Assembly: GCF_001625695.1 (NCBI RefSeq)
Contig: NZ_AUXY01000074.1
Location: forward strand, 1-64,000
Reading direction: 5' to 3'
Source of the DNA: Pseudoalteromonas luteoviolacea H33-S
GTDB taxonomy: Bacteria > Pseudomonadota > Gammaproteobacteria > Enterobacterales > Alteromonadaceae
DNA: 64,000 nt
Shown: positions 46,532-57,280 of the stretch, in pieces
Numbering within the stretch: position 1 is the stretch's first letter
How the letters are laid out: each line of letters opens with the position of its first letter
Made by a program: the position numbers and the translations under genes
The notes under the pieces: generated by a model
Seen by the model: the letters and a program-made list of their open reading frames with translations, nothing else
The model's database searches: none
What the model was told of the DNA's origin: nothing

Positions 46532-46892
46532 AATCTGGTAGGTAAAGCTTACTGCCGAACATACTATACAGACACTCAACGACACATACATAATGAGCTA
46601 TGAGTACAATATTTTATAAGCCTAATATTTGAATCATAGCTTGCCAATACTTCATGTAACTTAGGCCTCAGCTAGACCTTATTAATTTATGACCTCTAGA
46701 CTCTACTGACTTGATTTAGTTATATTTATTAATAACTCTCGGTTGCAATGCTTTTGTTGTCAACAAGAAAAAAGCTTTTTCTAGAGGCTACATACTGAGT
46801 AGGTATAGAGTGTAAATAGCGTTATTTTCTAAAAGTATTCGTGCGGTTTATCGTCTTAACATCAATTACTATTTAACAGCTAAGTAGGATAT
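46532..46892. other. AT-rich intergenic stretch
   Basis: About 361 bases without a gene. A low-complexity dyad (AGAAAAAAGC then TTTTTCT) lies near 46767-46783. The promoter for the methyltransferase must lie here, but I could not identify it. Confidence 0.4.
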
Positions 46893-47492
46893 ATGGTTGC
46901 AGGTACACGTGGTTATGAGAGTGGTGCTCAATCTTTCGCGAAAGCGAGTATTGGATTGAAGTTTGAAGATATTAACCAAGACTTTTTGTCATTTTTACCC
47001 GCTCTGGGCTCAAAAGTGTTAGATGCAGGATGTGGGGTAGGTCAAAACGCTGCGGCGCTTTGTGAGTTAGGTTATGAGGTGTGTGCGATAGAGCCGTTAA
47101 CTACTTTTTTAGATCAGGCGAAGACTCGTTATACAGATCTGCCTATCGAGTGGCTAGAGGATAGTTTACCTGAATTAAAACGACTTAATTCCGCTAAGCA
47201 TGCTTTTGACTTTATATTACTAGATGGTGTTTGGCATCATTTGAGTTATCAAGAACGCAAGCAATGCATTAAACGACTTTATCAATTATTGGCCCCCAAT
47301 GGTATTTGTGCGTTTTCGCTTAGGAATGGCCCAGCAGGTATGGGTACTCATGTTTTCCCAACAAGCAATGAAGAGCTTTTGAGCATGGCACCAGAATGCG
47401 GCTTGGAAGTGGTTTTTCAAGTGGCAAACCAACCAAGCAAAATGCCCAATAAACATGATGTGACTTGGTCTCGCATTGCACTAAGAAAATAG
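46893..47492 (+). CDS. Class I SAM-dependent methyltransferase
   Basis: A 199-residue Rossmann-fold methyltransferase. Motif I is VLDAGCGVGQNAAALCELG (about 47-65), the acidic end of strand 2 is in VCAIEP, and motif IV-like FDFILLDGVWHHL follows. S-adenosylmethionine binding is clear, but the substrate is not. It resembles small methyltransferases linked to stress or small-molecule detoxification. It is convergent with, and overlaps by 12 bases, the AraC-type regulator gene; whether they are functionally related is unknown. Confidence 0.86.
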   Translation: MVAGTRGYESGAQSFAKASIGLKFEDINQDFLSFLPALGSKVLDAGCGVGQNAAALCELGYEVCAIEPLTTFLDQAKTRYTDLPIEWLEDSLPELKRLNSAKHAFDFILLDGVWHHLSYQERKQCIKRLYQLLAPNGICAFSLRNGPAGMGTHVFPTSNEELLSMAPECGLEVVFQVANQPSKMPNKHDVTWSRIALRK

Positions 47493-48470
47493 TTTTTTTC
47501 GAACAATTTTGCGATACGAGCTTGGTGTTTGGTTCATTTGTTCTTTGAATGCACGAGATAGCTGACTTTGTGAATTAAACCCAACGGTGAGTGCGATCTC
47601 CTGAATACTTAAGTTACTCGAAGCTAAGAGTTCACATGCTTGCTGAAGCCTGACCTCCTGCAGGTAAGCAATCGCTGTTTTACCTGTAGCTATTTTAAAA
47701 CGCCTATTGAAGCTGCGGTAGCTCATATTAAACTGCTGAGCTACGGCGGCGAGTGATTCAACGGAGCTCGCGTTGTTTTTCAGCCAAAATTGAATTGCTG
47801 CAATTTGCTCATCGCTATACCTATCTACGGCCCCTTCCAAATAGCGTTGCTCTTCATAGGGCTTTCTGATTTCATGAGAAAAGTTTTGCTGAACATGATT
47901 TGCAGCGTCTTTACCATAAAATTGACCTATTAAATGCACAATGACATCAGCAAGTGCATTGAGGCTTGCCACTGTATAAAGCCTATCTGATTGCGTAATA
48001 AAGTAATCTGGTTTTAAGTCCACGTTTGGGTAGCTTTTCATAAATTGATTAGCATAGTGCCAGTGGGTCGTTGCAGAGTGGCCATTTAAAACTCCGGACT
48101 CAGCTAAAAAGCACACGCCAGTGCCAACCCCGATAATGGTTGCCCCTTGTTTCCTAGCACTGTCAATATTTTTAGCCAGTAGTGGGTTGCGTTTTACGAC
48201 TGGCCGCGGGTTACGCCAAATACTTGGAACAATGATGTAATCGTAGCCCTTCAATGCGGCAAAGTCAGAGTTTACATCCATGGTCATGCCAATATTCGCT
48301 TTGACTGGGCTACCACTTTCACTTAGACAATGGATCTCCAGCGCTTGAAAACGCTCTTTGTTATGTCGCTTCGCATAAGCTTCTCCAGCTTTGAGCATTT
48401 CGATGGGCAGCGTGACACTGGTGATCAATAATTGTTCGTATAGCGTAAGGGCAATTCTTATTTTTTCCAT
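47481..48470 (-). CDS. GlxA-family AraC-type transcriptional regulator
   Basis: A 329-residue regulator with an N-terminal DJ-1/PfpI-like domain (about 1-190; GVGTGVCFLAESGVLNG holds the Cys at the usual nucleophile elbow) and a C-terminal AraC DNA-binding domain (about 225-325; LAAVAQQFNMSYRSFNRRFK and IQEIALTVGFNSQSQLSRAF). Such proteins regulate catabolism of amino acids, choline or carnitine, or stress genes. It is divergent from the ketoacyl synthase gene with a 120-base gap, but a regulatory link is not shown. Confidence 0.9.
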   Translation of the reverse strand: MEKIRIALTLYEQLLITSVTLPIEMLKAGEAYAKRHNKERFQALEIHCLSESGSPVKANIGMTMDVNSDFAALKGYDYIIVPSIWRNPRPVVKRNPLLAKNIDSARKQGATIIGVGTGVCFLAESGVLNGHSATTHWHYANQFMKSYPNVDLKPDYFITQSDRLYTVASLNALADVIVHLIGQFYGKDAANHVQQNFSHEIRKPYEEQRYLEGAVDRYSDEQIAAIQFWLKNNASSVESLAAVAQQFNMSYRSFNRRFKIATGKTAIAYLQEVRLQQACELLASSNLSIQEIALTVGFNSQSQLSRAFKEQMNQTPSSYRKIVRKKLFS

Positions 48471-48590
48471 AAAACTTATCGGATCTGCAAAAGTTGGCGA
48501 GTATTGTCAATTCAGTGGCGAATTTTGTAAAGTTATATTATCTACTTCATTCTAGAATTATTGCAACAAATAAGTATTAAAGAGTTAAGT

Positions 48591-50492
48591 ATGACAGCAT
48601 TACCTATTATTGTCGGTATGGGTGGTATTAATGCCGCAGGTAGAACATCTTTTCACCAAGCATATCGCAGAATTGTGCTCGATAAATTAGATCAAAGCAC
48701 CAGAGCAGAGACCTTTTTAGGTCTCGCAACTTTAATGAATTTGGTCTCTGTTGAAGGTGATAACCTAGTTACTCAAGATGGAGACGTTATCACTAAAGCG
48801 GATGTTGAGAGTAAAGTAGGTGAACAGGTCATTGCTGGTACTTTAATTCGTAAAATCGAAAAAAATCACTTTGATGTTGATGCAACACATTGGCAGCAAA
48901 AGCTGACAATTACGGCTAATACCGAGCAAGGTATTCGTTTTACTTGTCGCAAAAGAGACTTACCAACGCCTGTACCAAGCAGTTGGTCAGTAGAAGAAGT
49001 GGATGCTAAAACTGTTAACGTTCATGTGCCTGAGCAGCTTGAAGTAAAACACGACAGCTATAGAGATAACCCGATAAAAGCAGCGGGTCAGCTACCAACT
49101 GGTTTTGAGCCAGCAAAAATGTATAACAGCCGCTATCAGCCTAGAGGTTTGCAGGCGACCATCTTCGCAGCGACAGATGCAATAAAGTCAACTGGTCTAG
49201 ATTGGGACAATGTCATGTCTAGCGTTAAACCTGATGAAATTGGCACTTATTCGGCATCAGTCGCAGGCCAAATGGACAATGAAGGTCTGGGCGGTTTGGT
49301 GAGAAGCCGACTAAGAGGCGATCGCGTAAGCACCAAGCAGTTAGCACTTGGTTTAAATACCATGTCGACGGATTTTATTAATGCATACGTAACGGGTAGT
49401 GTAGGAACGACTTTCTCAACAGCCGGTGCATGTGCAACTTTCCTATACAACTTACGTGCAGCAGTCAATGACATCCAAGCAGGTCGTACACGCGTAGCTG
49501 TTGTTGCCAGTGTTGAATGCGCGTTAACGCCAGAAGTCATTGAAGGCTTTGGTAATATGGGCGCCCTTGCAAACGAAGAAGGGTTGAAAAAGCTAGACAA
49601 TGCAGATGAGGCAGATCATCGCAGAACGAGCCGCCCATTTGGTGAAAACTGTGGTTTCACCATAGGTGAAGGTGCACAGGTTGCTATTCTAATGGATGAC
49701 AAACTTGCGTTAGAACTAGGTGCAGAAGTGATGGGCTCTGTTGTTGATGTATTTGTAAATGCAGATGGCGTTAAAAAGTCAATTACAGCACCTGGCCCAG
49801 GCAACTATATTACCATGGCAAAATCTGTTGCGTTGGCACAAGAAATTGTTGGGCAAGAGTCTTTGCAAAAGCGCAGCTTCATCTTGGCGCATGGCTCTAG
49901 CACACCGCAAAACCGTGTAACTGAATCGGCTATCTATCACAAAGTCGCTGAAGCGTTTTCAATAAACGGTTGGAAACTTGCAGCACCAAAAGCCTATGTC
50001 GGTCATACAATTGCACCTGCATCTGGTGATCAGTTAGCAATCGCACTAGGCGTATTTAGTCACAATATTATGCCAGGTATTACAACAATTGATAAAGTCG
50101 CTGATGATGTATTTGATGAGCACTTAGATATCCGTAACTACCATTACGAGTGTGGAGATATGGATATCGCATTTATCAATTCGAAAGGGTTTGGCGGTAA
50201 TAATGCGACGGCGACTGTATTTTCACCAAAAGTGACAGCGCGCCTGCTGGCTAAACGTCACGGTGAAGCTATGGTAGCTGAATATCAGCAGAAGCTTGAA
50301 AAAACAACAGAGAATCAACAGGCGTATAAGCAAGCGGCTGATTTAGGTAATTATGAACTGATATATCGTTTTGGTAACGGTATGGTTGATGAGTCGCAGT
50401 TGACCATAGATCAAAATGAGTTACACATACCTGGTTTTGATGAAGCGATTAAGCTTACAGGAAATAATCAGTATTCTGATCTGAGCAAATAG
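48591..50492 (+). CDS. fabY: Beta-ketoacyl synthase, FabY-like
   Basis: A 633-residue thiolase-fold condensing enzyme. The length and layout fit FabY of Pseudomonas, which starts fatty acid synthesis by joining acetyl-CoA and malonyl-ACP. The catalytic Cys is in FSTAGACATFLYN (about 280), and the two His residues are in ILAHGSSTPQN (about 433) and YVGHTIAPASGDQ (about 470). The long N-terminal extension (about 1-180) is not present in FabB/FabF. The open frame begins at 48561, but ATG 48591 starts MTALPIIVGMGGINAAGR, which aligns with the family start, with AAAGAG upstream. It appears monocistronic and ends in a strong terminator. Confidence 0.86.
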   Translation: MTALPIIVGMGGINAAGRTSFHQAYRRIVLDKLDQSTRAETFLGLATLMNLVSVEGDNLVTQDGDVITKADVESKVGEQVIAGTLIRKIEKNHFDVDATHWQQKLTITANTEQGIRFTCRKRDLPTPVPSSWSVEEVDAKTVNVHVPEQLEVKHDSYRDNPIKAAGQLPTGFEPAKMYNSRYQPRGLQATIFAATDAIKSTGLDWDNVMSSVKPDEIGTYSASVAGQMDNEGLGGLVRSRLRGDRVSTKQLALGLNTMSTDFINAYVTGSVGTTFSTAGACATFLYNLRAAVNDIQAGRTRVAVVASVECALTPEVIEGFGNMGALANEEGLKKLDNADEADHRRTSRPFGENCGFTIGEGAQVAILMDDKLALELGAEVMGSVVDVFVNADGVKKSITAPGPGNYITMAKSVALAQEIVGQESLQKRSFILAHGSSTPQNRVTESAIYHKVAEAFSINGWKLAAPKAYVGHTIAPASGDQLAIALGVFSHNIMPGITTIDKVADDVFDEHLDIRNYHYECGDMDIAFINSKGFGGNNATATVFSPKVTARLLAKRHGEAMVAEYQQKLEKTTENQQAYKQAADLGNYELIYRFGNGMVDESQLTIDQNELHIPGFDEAIKLTGNNQYSDLSK

Positions 50493-50509
50493 AATTAATG
50501 TTAAGCAAC

Positions 50510-50538
50510 AAAGGCGCTAAGGAGTAGCGCCTTTTTTT
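50510..50538 (+). terminator. Intrinsic terminator after fabY-like gene
   Basis: Perfect 10-base arms AAAGGCGCTA and TAGCGCCTTT around a 5-base loop run into a series of T residues, 17 bases past the stop codon. It also faces the end of the convergent hydrolase gene. Confidence 0.92.
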
Positions 50539-50541
50539 GTT

Positions 50542-51387
50542 TTACGCATTTAAATATTGTGCGTGGAACTCAATGTGCTGCTCAATAAAGGAGCTAATAA
50601 AGAAGTAACTATGGTCGTATCCATCATGTAGCTGATAATCGACATCGTAGCCAATTGCCTTAGCTGCATTGAGTAAAGCGTCGGGCTTAAGCTGCTCTGT
50701 TAAAAAAGTGTCATCACCACCTTGGTCTATCTTGATGGGGAGCTTTCTCTCTATTTTGTGCTCTAACATCAGCTTGGTTGCATCGTATTGCGCCCATAGA
50801 GACTCATCCTTACCCAAGTAACCTGTAAATGCTTTCACACCCCAAGGGCAGTCCATTGGATTTGTGATTGGTGCAAACGCAGAGATACTCGCATATTGAT
50901 GGCTATTTTTAAGGCCGATAGTCAGTGCGCCGTGACCACCCATTGAATGTCCACTGATGGCTTTTTTATCCGAAACAGGAAAATTTGACTCGATCAGTTT
51001 AGGTAGTTCAACTGTGATGTAGTCATACATTTTATAGTGAGCGGCGTAGGGCGCTTGAGTGGCATTTAAATAAAAGCCTGCACCGAGGCCGAAGTCGTAG
51101 CTGCCATTTTCATCATCAGCAACATCTTCACCACGTGGGCTGGTGTCTGGCGCGACAATGGCGATACCATGTTCACTCGCATACTTAAACACGCCTGCCT
51201 TTTGCATGAAATTTTCATCGGTACAGGTGAGCCCCGAAAGCCAATAGAGTACAGGCAACTTATCATTTTTAGAGTCTGTTTTTGGCAGAAAAACTGCGAA
51301 TGTCATTTCGCAGTTATTTGCTGCACTTTGGTGTTTGAAACGCTGATGTAAACCGCCAAACACTTTATTTTCGCTGATTAATTCCAT
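50542..51387 (-). CDS. fghA: S-formylglutathione hydrolase
   Basis: Second enzyme of glutathione-dependent formaldehyde detoxification, hydrolysing S-formylglutathione to formate and glutathione in the cytoplasm. The 281-residue alpha/beta hydrolase has the nucleophile in SGHSMGGHGAL (Ser about 148), an acidic residue in QGGDDTFL and the catalytic His in DGYDHSYFF. The oxyanion region LYWLSGLTCTDENF is characteristic. It lies 78 bases after the alcohol dehydrogenase gene on the same strand, so they likely form one operon. Confidence 0.95.
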   Translation of the reverse strand: MELISENKVFGGLHQRFKHQSAANNCEMTFAVFLPKTDSKNDKLPVLYWLSGLTCTDENFMQKAGVFKYASEHGIAIVAPDTSPRGEDVADDENGSYDFGLGAGFYLNATQAPYAAHYKMYDYITVELPKLIESNFPVSDKKAISGHSMGGHGALTIGLKNSHQYASISAFAPITNPMDCPWGVKAFTGYLGKDESLWAQYDATKLMLEHKIERKLPIKIDQGGDDTFLTEQLKPDALLNAAKAIGYDVDYQLHDGYDHSYFFISSFIEQHIEFHAQYLNA

Positions 51388-51465
51388 ATATTTCGCAACT
51401 TAAAATTAAATCCAAATTATAAATGGTCAAAACGGTGAGACTGCGCTCACCGCTTAAGTTGATAC

Positions 51466-52599
<1,134 letters not shown>

Positions 52600-52686
52600 C
52601 TATTTTTATAGAGAGACATAAGTATAACCTTTATTATAAATTTGATAATCTCGAAAATAATAAAAGACTTTTACGGATTTGTAATA

Positions 52687-53562
52687 ATGGATAGGTGGGT
52701 TGGCATAGATGAATTTGTCGCAGTGGCTGTGTATGGCTCTTTTACCGGCGCTGCGGAGCAGTTAGATACTTCAGTAGCACAAGTGAGTCGGCGGGTTAAA
52801 TCGCTCGAAGGCACACTCGGTTATCAACTATTAAACCGAACAACAAGGAAGCTCTCTTTAACAACAGAAGGAAATGTTTTTCTATCTCATGCGAAGCACC
52901 TACAACATGCACTTGATGATGCGACATCGGCTTTGCGGCAAAGAGATAGTCAACCGGCAGGTAAAATAAAGATGACAGCGCCTGTTATGTACGGCGAGCA
53001 ATACATTATGCCACTGGTGAATGAATTTATGACCTTGTATCCGAATATACAGATCGACATGGAGCTTAATAACAACAAATTGGATTTGATAGAGCAGGGG
53101 TTTGATTTTGCGATTCGCTTAGGAAATTTAAAAGACTCGTCAATGAGGGCAAGGCTGTTGTCTCACCGCCAAACATTCGTGTGTGGCTCGCCCGCATATT
53201 TAGCTAAGTCGACCCCCATAAAGTGTATTAAAGATTTAGAACAACATGTTTGCTTAGTAGGTCAATCGAGTGTGTGGCGCTTTTTAGATAATGGGAAAGA
53301 GCATCAAATGAATGTTAAAGGCCGTTTACGTTGCAATAGTGGCTGGGCGCTGGTGGATGCCGCGAGACAAGGCTTGGGGTTGGCGCAATTACCTCATTAT
53401 TACTTAATGGAAGCGATAGAGAAGGGAGAGCTTGTTGAAGTGCTAAATACGTATAGACCAGAGTCTGAAGGTATCTGGGCGGTTTACCCGCCCAGACGAT
53501 ATTTGCCCACTTCGGTAAGAGAGTTACTAGAGTTTATTGCCAAAGGCTTAAAAACACCTTAG
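52687..53562 (+). CDS. LysR-family regulator divergent from frmA
   Basis: A 291-residue LysR-type regulator with an N-terminal helix-turn-helix (TGAAEQLDTSVAQVSRRVKS, about 18-37) and a substrate-binding-like effector domain. ATG 52687 (MDRWVGIDEFV) is preferred over the longer frame opening at 52642 because LysR proteins typically begin about 15 residues before the first DNA-binding helix. The divergent arrangement with frmA, about 99 bases apart, suggests control of formaldehyde or nitrosothiol detoxification. It overlaps the end of the SulP gene by four bases. Confidence 0.9.
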   Translation: MDRWVGIDEFVAVAVYGSFTGAAEQLDTSVAQVSRRVKSLEGTLGYQLLNRTTRKLSLTTEGNVFLSHAKHLQHALDDATSALRQRDSQPAGKIKMTAPVMYGEQYIMPLVNEFMTLYPNIQIDMELNNNKLDLIEQGFDFAIRLGNLKDSSMRARLLSHRQTFVCGSPAYLAKSTPIKCIKDLEQHVCLVGQSSVWRFLDNGKEHQMNVKGRLRCNSGWALVDAARQGLGLAQLPHYYLMEAIEKGELVEVLNTYRPESEGIWAVYPPRRYLPTSVRELLEFIAKGLKTP

Positions 53563-55229
53563 TCCTCAGTTTTTGTTGAAAGTGACATTGCATCTAATGC
53601 TTTATTGAGTGCCGCTTCACGACTTTGACAAAATGCATCAGTCCCCAGCTTTTCACGGATGTTGATTTTGTTCAGTTTCTCACTGGTCTCTTGGTTGGGT
53701 GAGTAGATGAAAACTTGAACGTTGGCATCGATTGCATCTGTGATGGCGTTTTCGATGGCTAAGCTCACAGTGACATCTAACATGGCAACATCACTTAAAT
53801 CCAAGACCATGGTCTTGTATTCGCTGATATACCTGTGTTGGCGTGCAATGGCTTTAGAGACACTGAAAATCATTGGCCCAGACAAGTAGAAGAATAGCAA
53901 TTTACCTTGTGCTTGCTCTAATAATGCCTTTTCATGACTGCTCAATGGCACATCTTCGTCAGTGTCATTGTCACTAATGGCTTTTACATGCTGCTCTTGT
54001 ACTCGGCTCAAGCGCTCAATCACCATGATGTTTGAAATAAACACACCTAGGCCGACTGCAACGATTAAATCAACAAATACAGTGAGTAACATCACGCCAT
54101 ACATAATAGCCATTTGGCTGATACTCAATTTGTGCGCGCGTTGAATAAAGCTCCAATCAAGTATGTTGTAGCCCACATAAACGGCAATACCGGCAAGCAC
54201 TGCCATAGGAATAGGCTCTGTTAACCCTCCTGCAACAAAGACAACAGCCATTAATATTAGGGCGCGAATGATACCCGCTAGCGGAGAGCGTGCACCGACT
54301 TGAATATTAACAACGGTCCCCATGGTCGCACCTGCGCCTGGTAGGGCGCCACACAAACCTGAAATCATATTTGCAATACCTTGTCCGCGAAGCTCTTTGT
54401 CAGAGTCGTGTTCAGTACGAGTTAAACTGTCACCAATTACTGCAGTAAGTAATGTATCAATACATCCCAAGGTGCCTAAAACAAGCGCATCAATCACCAT
54501 GGAAGTAAACTGCTCGGCAGTAAATGTAGGCCAGACAATAGAAGGGAGCCCGCTGGGTATCTCACCAATACGGTTAATACTATCGGTATCGAATAAGACA
54601 ATAGAGACCAAGGTAACCGCGACCAACGCGACCAACTGAGCGGGCACATATTGGCGGTACTTTTGCGGTAAATAAAATAAGATACCCAGTGTCAATATAC
54701 CTAAAAACAGTTCAGCGACATGTAGGTCTAGAAGTAAGCTGGGTAGCGCTCCAAGCGTTCCTAACACGCCACCAGCTGGAGCTTGATGACCTAATAAAGG
54801 TGCCAGCTGCAGGATTATGAGTATGACGCCAATACCTGACATAAAGCCTGATATCACGCTATATGGCATTAGCGTTACATATTTACCGAGTTTTAATGTA
54901 CCGAGGAGTATCTGAAAAGCCCCGGCCATCATCACAACGGTAAAGCCCATTGCTAATCCGTTTTCGGGGTACTGTGCCATCATAGTGGTCAGAACAGCGG
55001 TCATAATAACCGTCATCGGACCTGTTGGCTCAGAAATCAAAGAAGTAGAACCGCCAAATAAGGCAGCGAAAAGACCGACGAGAATAGCGCCCCACATTCC
55101 AGCTTCTGCACCGGCACCAGAAGCAACCCCGAAGGCGAGGGCTAGGGGAAGAGAAATAATAGCAGTGGTCACACCACCGAACAAATCCCCCTTAAAATTC
55201 ATATGCTTAAATCTGTCTAGGGATAACAT
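53559..55229 (-). CDS. SulP-family inorganic anion transporter
   Basis: Inner-membrane transporter of the SulP (SLC26-like) family, about 556 residues, carrying sulfate, bicarbonate or dicarboxylates. The N-terminal block GDLFGGVTTAIISLPLALAF and the long hydrophobic core (about 10-12 spans) are characteristic, and a C-terminal STAS domain (about 440-545; LDLSDVAMLDVTVSLAIENA) is present. I favour ATG 55229 (MLSLDRFKHM), with GGAAG upstream; ATG 55259 is the alternative. The gene lacks clear sulfate-assimilation or carbonic anhydrase neighbours, so the substrate is unresolved. Confidence 0.9.
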   Translation of the reverse strand: MLSLDRFKHMNFKGDLFGGVTTAIISLPLALAFGVASGAGAEAGMWGAILVGLFAALFGGSTSLISEPTGPMTVIMTAVLTTMMAQYPENGLAMGFTVVMMAGAFQILLGTLKLGKYVTLMPYSVISGFMSGIGVILIILQLAPLLGHQAPAGGVLGTLGALPSLLLDLHVAELFLGILTLGILFYLPQKYRQYVPAQLVALVAVTLVSIVLFDTDSINRIGEIPSGLPSIVWPTFTAEQFTSMVIDALVLGTLGCIDTLLTAVIGDSLTRTEHDSDKELRGQGIANMISGLCGALPGAGATMGTVVNIQVGARSPLAGIIRALILMAVVFVAGGLTEPIPMAVLAGIAVYVGYNILDWSFIQRAHKLSISQMAIMYGVMLLTVFVDLIVAVGLGVFISNIMVIERLSRVQEQHVKAISDNDTDEDVPLSSHEKALLEQAQGKLLFFYLSGPMIFSVSKAIARQHRYISEYKTMVLDLSDVAMLDVTVSLAIENAITDAIDANVQVFIYSPNQETSEKLNKINIREKLGTDAFCQSREAALNKALDAMSLSTKTED

Positions 55230-55386
55230 AGAACTTCCATACCGCAAGATTTCACGCATTTTACACCAAATTTAGACATTAAGTAGCGGATAATTAAAAA
55301 AATTTTACACAACAAGGTGTGACCAGTTGATCTCATCTGTGTTAGCATTATCCAAATACAAGAAAACAAATAAATAAAATTTTAAT

Positions 55387-56589
55387 ATGTTTCAATCGGT
55401 TAGCCTGTTTGTCGGGCTTAGGTACAGTCGCTCGTCCAAGGGAAATGCGTTTGTCTCATTCATCTCATTTTTCTCGATTGCGGGGATTGCACTTGGCTTA
55501 ATGTCTTTGATAACAGTTAATTCTGTGATGAATGGCTTTGAGCAAAGTTTAAAAAATGCCATGCTCGATTTAATCCCGCATGTACAACTTTCTGAAAAAG
55601 ATAATACTCAACCTGCTGAACATTTAGATATGCTTGCAGTATTGCCAGGTGTAAAACGTGCCTCGCCTTATGTCACCTCTGATGTTATTTTGCAGACGAA
55701 TAAAGAGCTAGTTGGAGTCAGGCTGCAGGGCTCTTTCTCTGGTTACCCAACGGCAATACACCCCCATGTTGAGTCGGGTAGTGTCAAAGCAATGCATGAT
55801 AGTCGTTATCAGTTAGCTATAAGCCGTTTTCTTGCTAATAAGCTAGATGTCCGGCTTGGAAGTCAAGTGCGCGTCATTTTTCCAGATATTACAAGCTACA
55901 CCCCCCTAGGCAGAGTACCTAAGCAACGGCTGTTTACTGTCGCTGCTATCTATAACTCTCGAAGTGAGGCGGATACCAGCCTTGCATTTGCCGATGGCAA
56001 AAGTCTAATGAAACTGTTGAAAAGACAGCCTAATGAATTTGATGTGAGTCTCACTTTAGATGATGCGTTCTCTGTGGGGGCATTTAAATCCGATAATCAA
56101 AAGCTATTATCTGACTTTTCCTATCAAGATTGGCAAGTGCAGCAAGGCGCGTTATTTGCCGCAGTGGCAATGGAAAAACGTGTCATGTCTTTACTACTGG
56201 CTTTAATTGTAGTCGTAGCAGTGTTTAATATTGTTTCTGCGCTTTCGATGATGGTGAGTGAGAAGCAAGGCGAAGTGGCGATATTACAAACGCTTGGATT
56301 TACGCCGAACAAAATTGCGCAAGTTTTCATGATACAGGGTTTATATAACGGTGTTGTCGGTACGTTTATAGGCTCTATTTTAGGCTTGTTACTGGCTGCA
56401 AACATCAATGAAGTATTGAATTTTGTTGGCTTGTCACTGTTAGGTGGCATGGCACTGCCAGTTAAGTTTGATACCGTCAGCCTGTCTTTTATTATTTTTA
56501 CCAGTTTATTATTAAGTTTTTTAGCCACACTCTACCCTGCACAAAAAGCAGCAAAAGTGATGCCTGCCGAGGTTTTAAGATATGAATGA
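55387..56589 (+). CDS. lolC: Lipoprotein-releasing system permease LolC
   Basis: Inner-membrane subunit of the LolCDE complex, which extracts outer-membrane lipoproteins and hands them to LolA. The 400-residue protein has the FtsX-like layout: a first span near 25-45 (FISFFSIAGIALGLMSLITV), a large periplasmic domain and three C-terminal spans (for example LLLALIVVVAVFNIVSALSM). The characteristic LolC/E start (LFVGLRYSRSSKGNAFVSFI) is present. Its 3' end overlaps lolD by eight bases. Confidence 0.93.
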   Translation: MFQSVSLFVGLRYSRSSKGNAFVSFISFFSIAGIALGLMSLITVNSVMNGFEQSLKNAMLDLIPHVQLSEKDNTQPAEHLDMLAVLPGVKRASPYVTSDVILQTNKELVGVRLQGSFSGYPTAIHPHVESGSVKAMHDSRYQLAISRFLANKLDVRLGSQVRVIFPDITSYTPLGRVPKQRLFTVAAIYNSRSEADTSLAFADGKSLMKLLKRQPNEFDVSLTLDDAFSVGAFKSDNQKLLSDFSYQDWQVQQGALFAAVAMEKRVMSLLLALIVVVAVFNIVSALSMMVSEKQGEVAILQTLGFTPNKIAQVFMIQGLYNGVVGTFIGSILGLLLAANINEVLNFVGLSLLGGMALPVKFDTVSLSFIIFTSLLLSFLATLYPAQKAAKVMPAEVLRYE

Positions 56590-57280
56590 TCCTGTGATCC
56601 AATGCCAAGCACTTAACAAATCATACCAAGAAGCAGGTAATCAAGTGTCTGTGTTAAAAGGAGTAAACCTATCTCTTGCGCAAGGGGAAACGCTTTCAAT
56701 CGTGGGAAGTTCTGGTTCAGGAAAAAGTACCTTGTTACATATTTTAGGGACTTTAGATTCTGCAACAGACGGAACATTAAAAATTAAGGGGGTTGAAGTT
56801 CAATCGTTGTCACGTGCAAAACAAGCTGATTTTCGCAATCAACACATGGGCTTCATCTACCAATTTCATCACCTATTAATGGACTTTAGTGCACTTGAAA
56901 ATGTTGCGATGCCACTTTTAATAGCTGGTAAGTCTAAGCAAGATGCTAAAAGCGAAGCGGCTAAAATGCTTGAAAAAGTAGGTCTTGGTCACAGGGTAGA
57001 TCATCGACCGTCTGAATTATCTGGTGGTGAAAGACAGCGTGTTGCGATTGCAAGAGCGCTTGTGACTAAGCCTTCATTGGTATTGGCCGACGAGCCAACA
57101 GGTAATCTAGATAAACATAACGCCTTGAAGATATATGAGCTTTTGAATGAGTTAAACAAGGAATTTGAAACAAGTTTTGTGATTGTCACACATGACCTTG
57201 AGCTTGCAGAGAAGTTAGGTCGAGTGGTACAGCTAGATGATGGTGTGTTGGTTGATTATCAAAAAGAAGGTACGCGTTAA
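56582..57280 (+). CDS. lolD: Lipoprotein-releasing system ATPase LolD
   Basis: ABC-type ATPase of 232 residues powering lipoprotein release. Walker A GSSGSGKSTLLHILG (about 39-53), the Q-loop in FIYQFHHLLMDFSALENVAM, signature motif LSGGERQRVAIARAL and Walker B LVLADEPTGNLD are all intact. It lies between lolC and lolE with an overlap and a zero-base gap, so the three genes form one coupled operon. Confidence 0.96.
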   Translation: MNDPVIQCQALNKSYQEAGNQVSVLKGVNLSLAQGETLSIVGSSGSGKSTLLHILGTLDSATDGTLKIKGVEVQSLSRAKQADFRNQHMGFIYQFHHLLMDFSALENVAMPLLIAGKSKQDAKSEAAKMLEKVGLGHRVDHRPSELSGGERQRVAIARALVTKPSLVLADEPTGNLDKHNALKIYELLNELNKEFETSFVIVTHDLELAEKLGRVVQLDDGVLVDYQKEGTR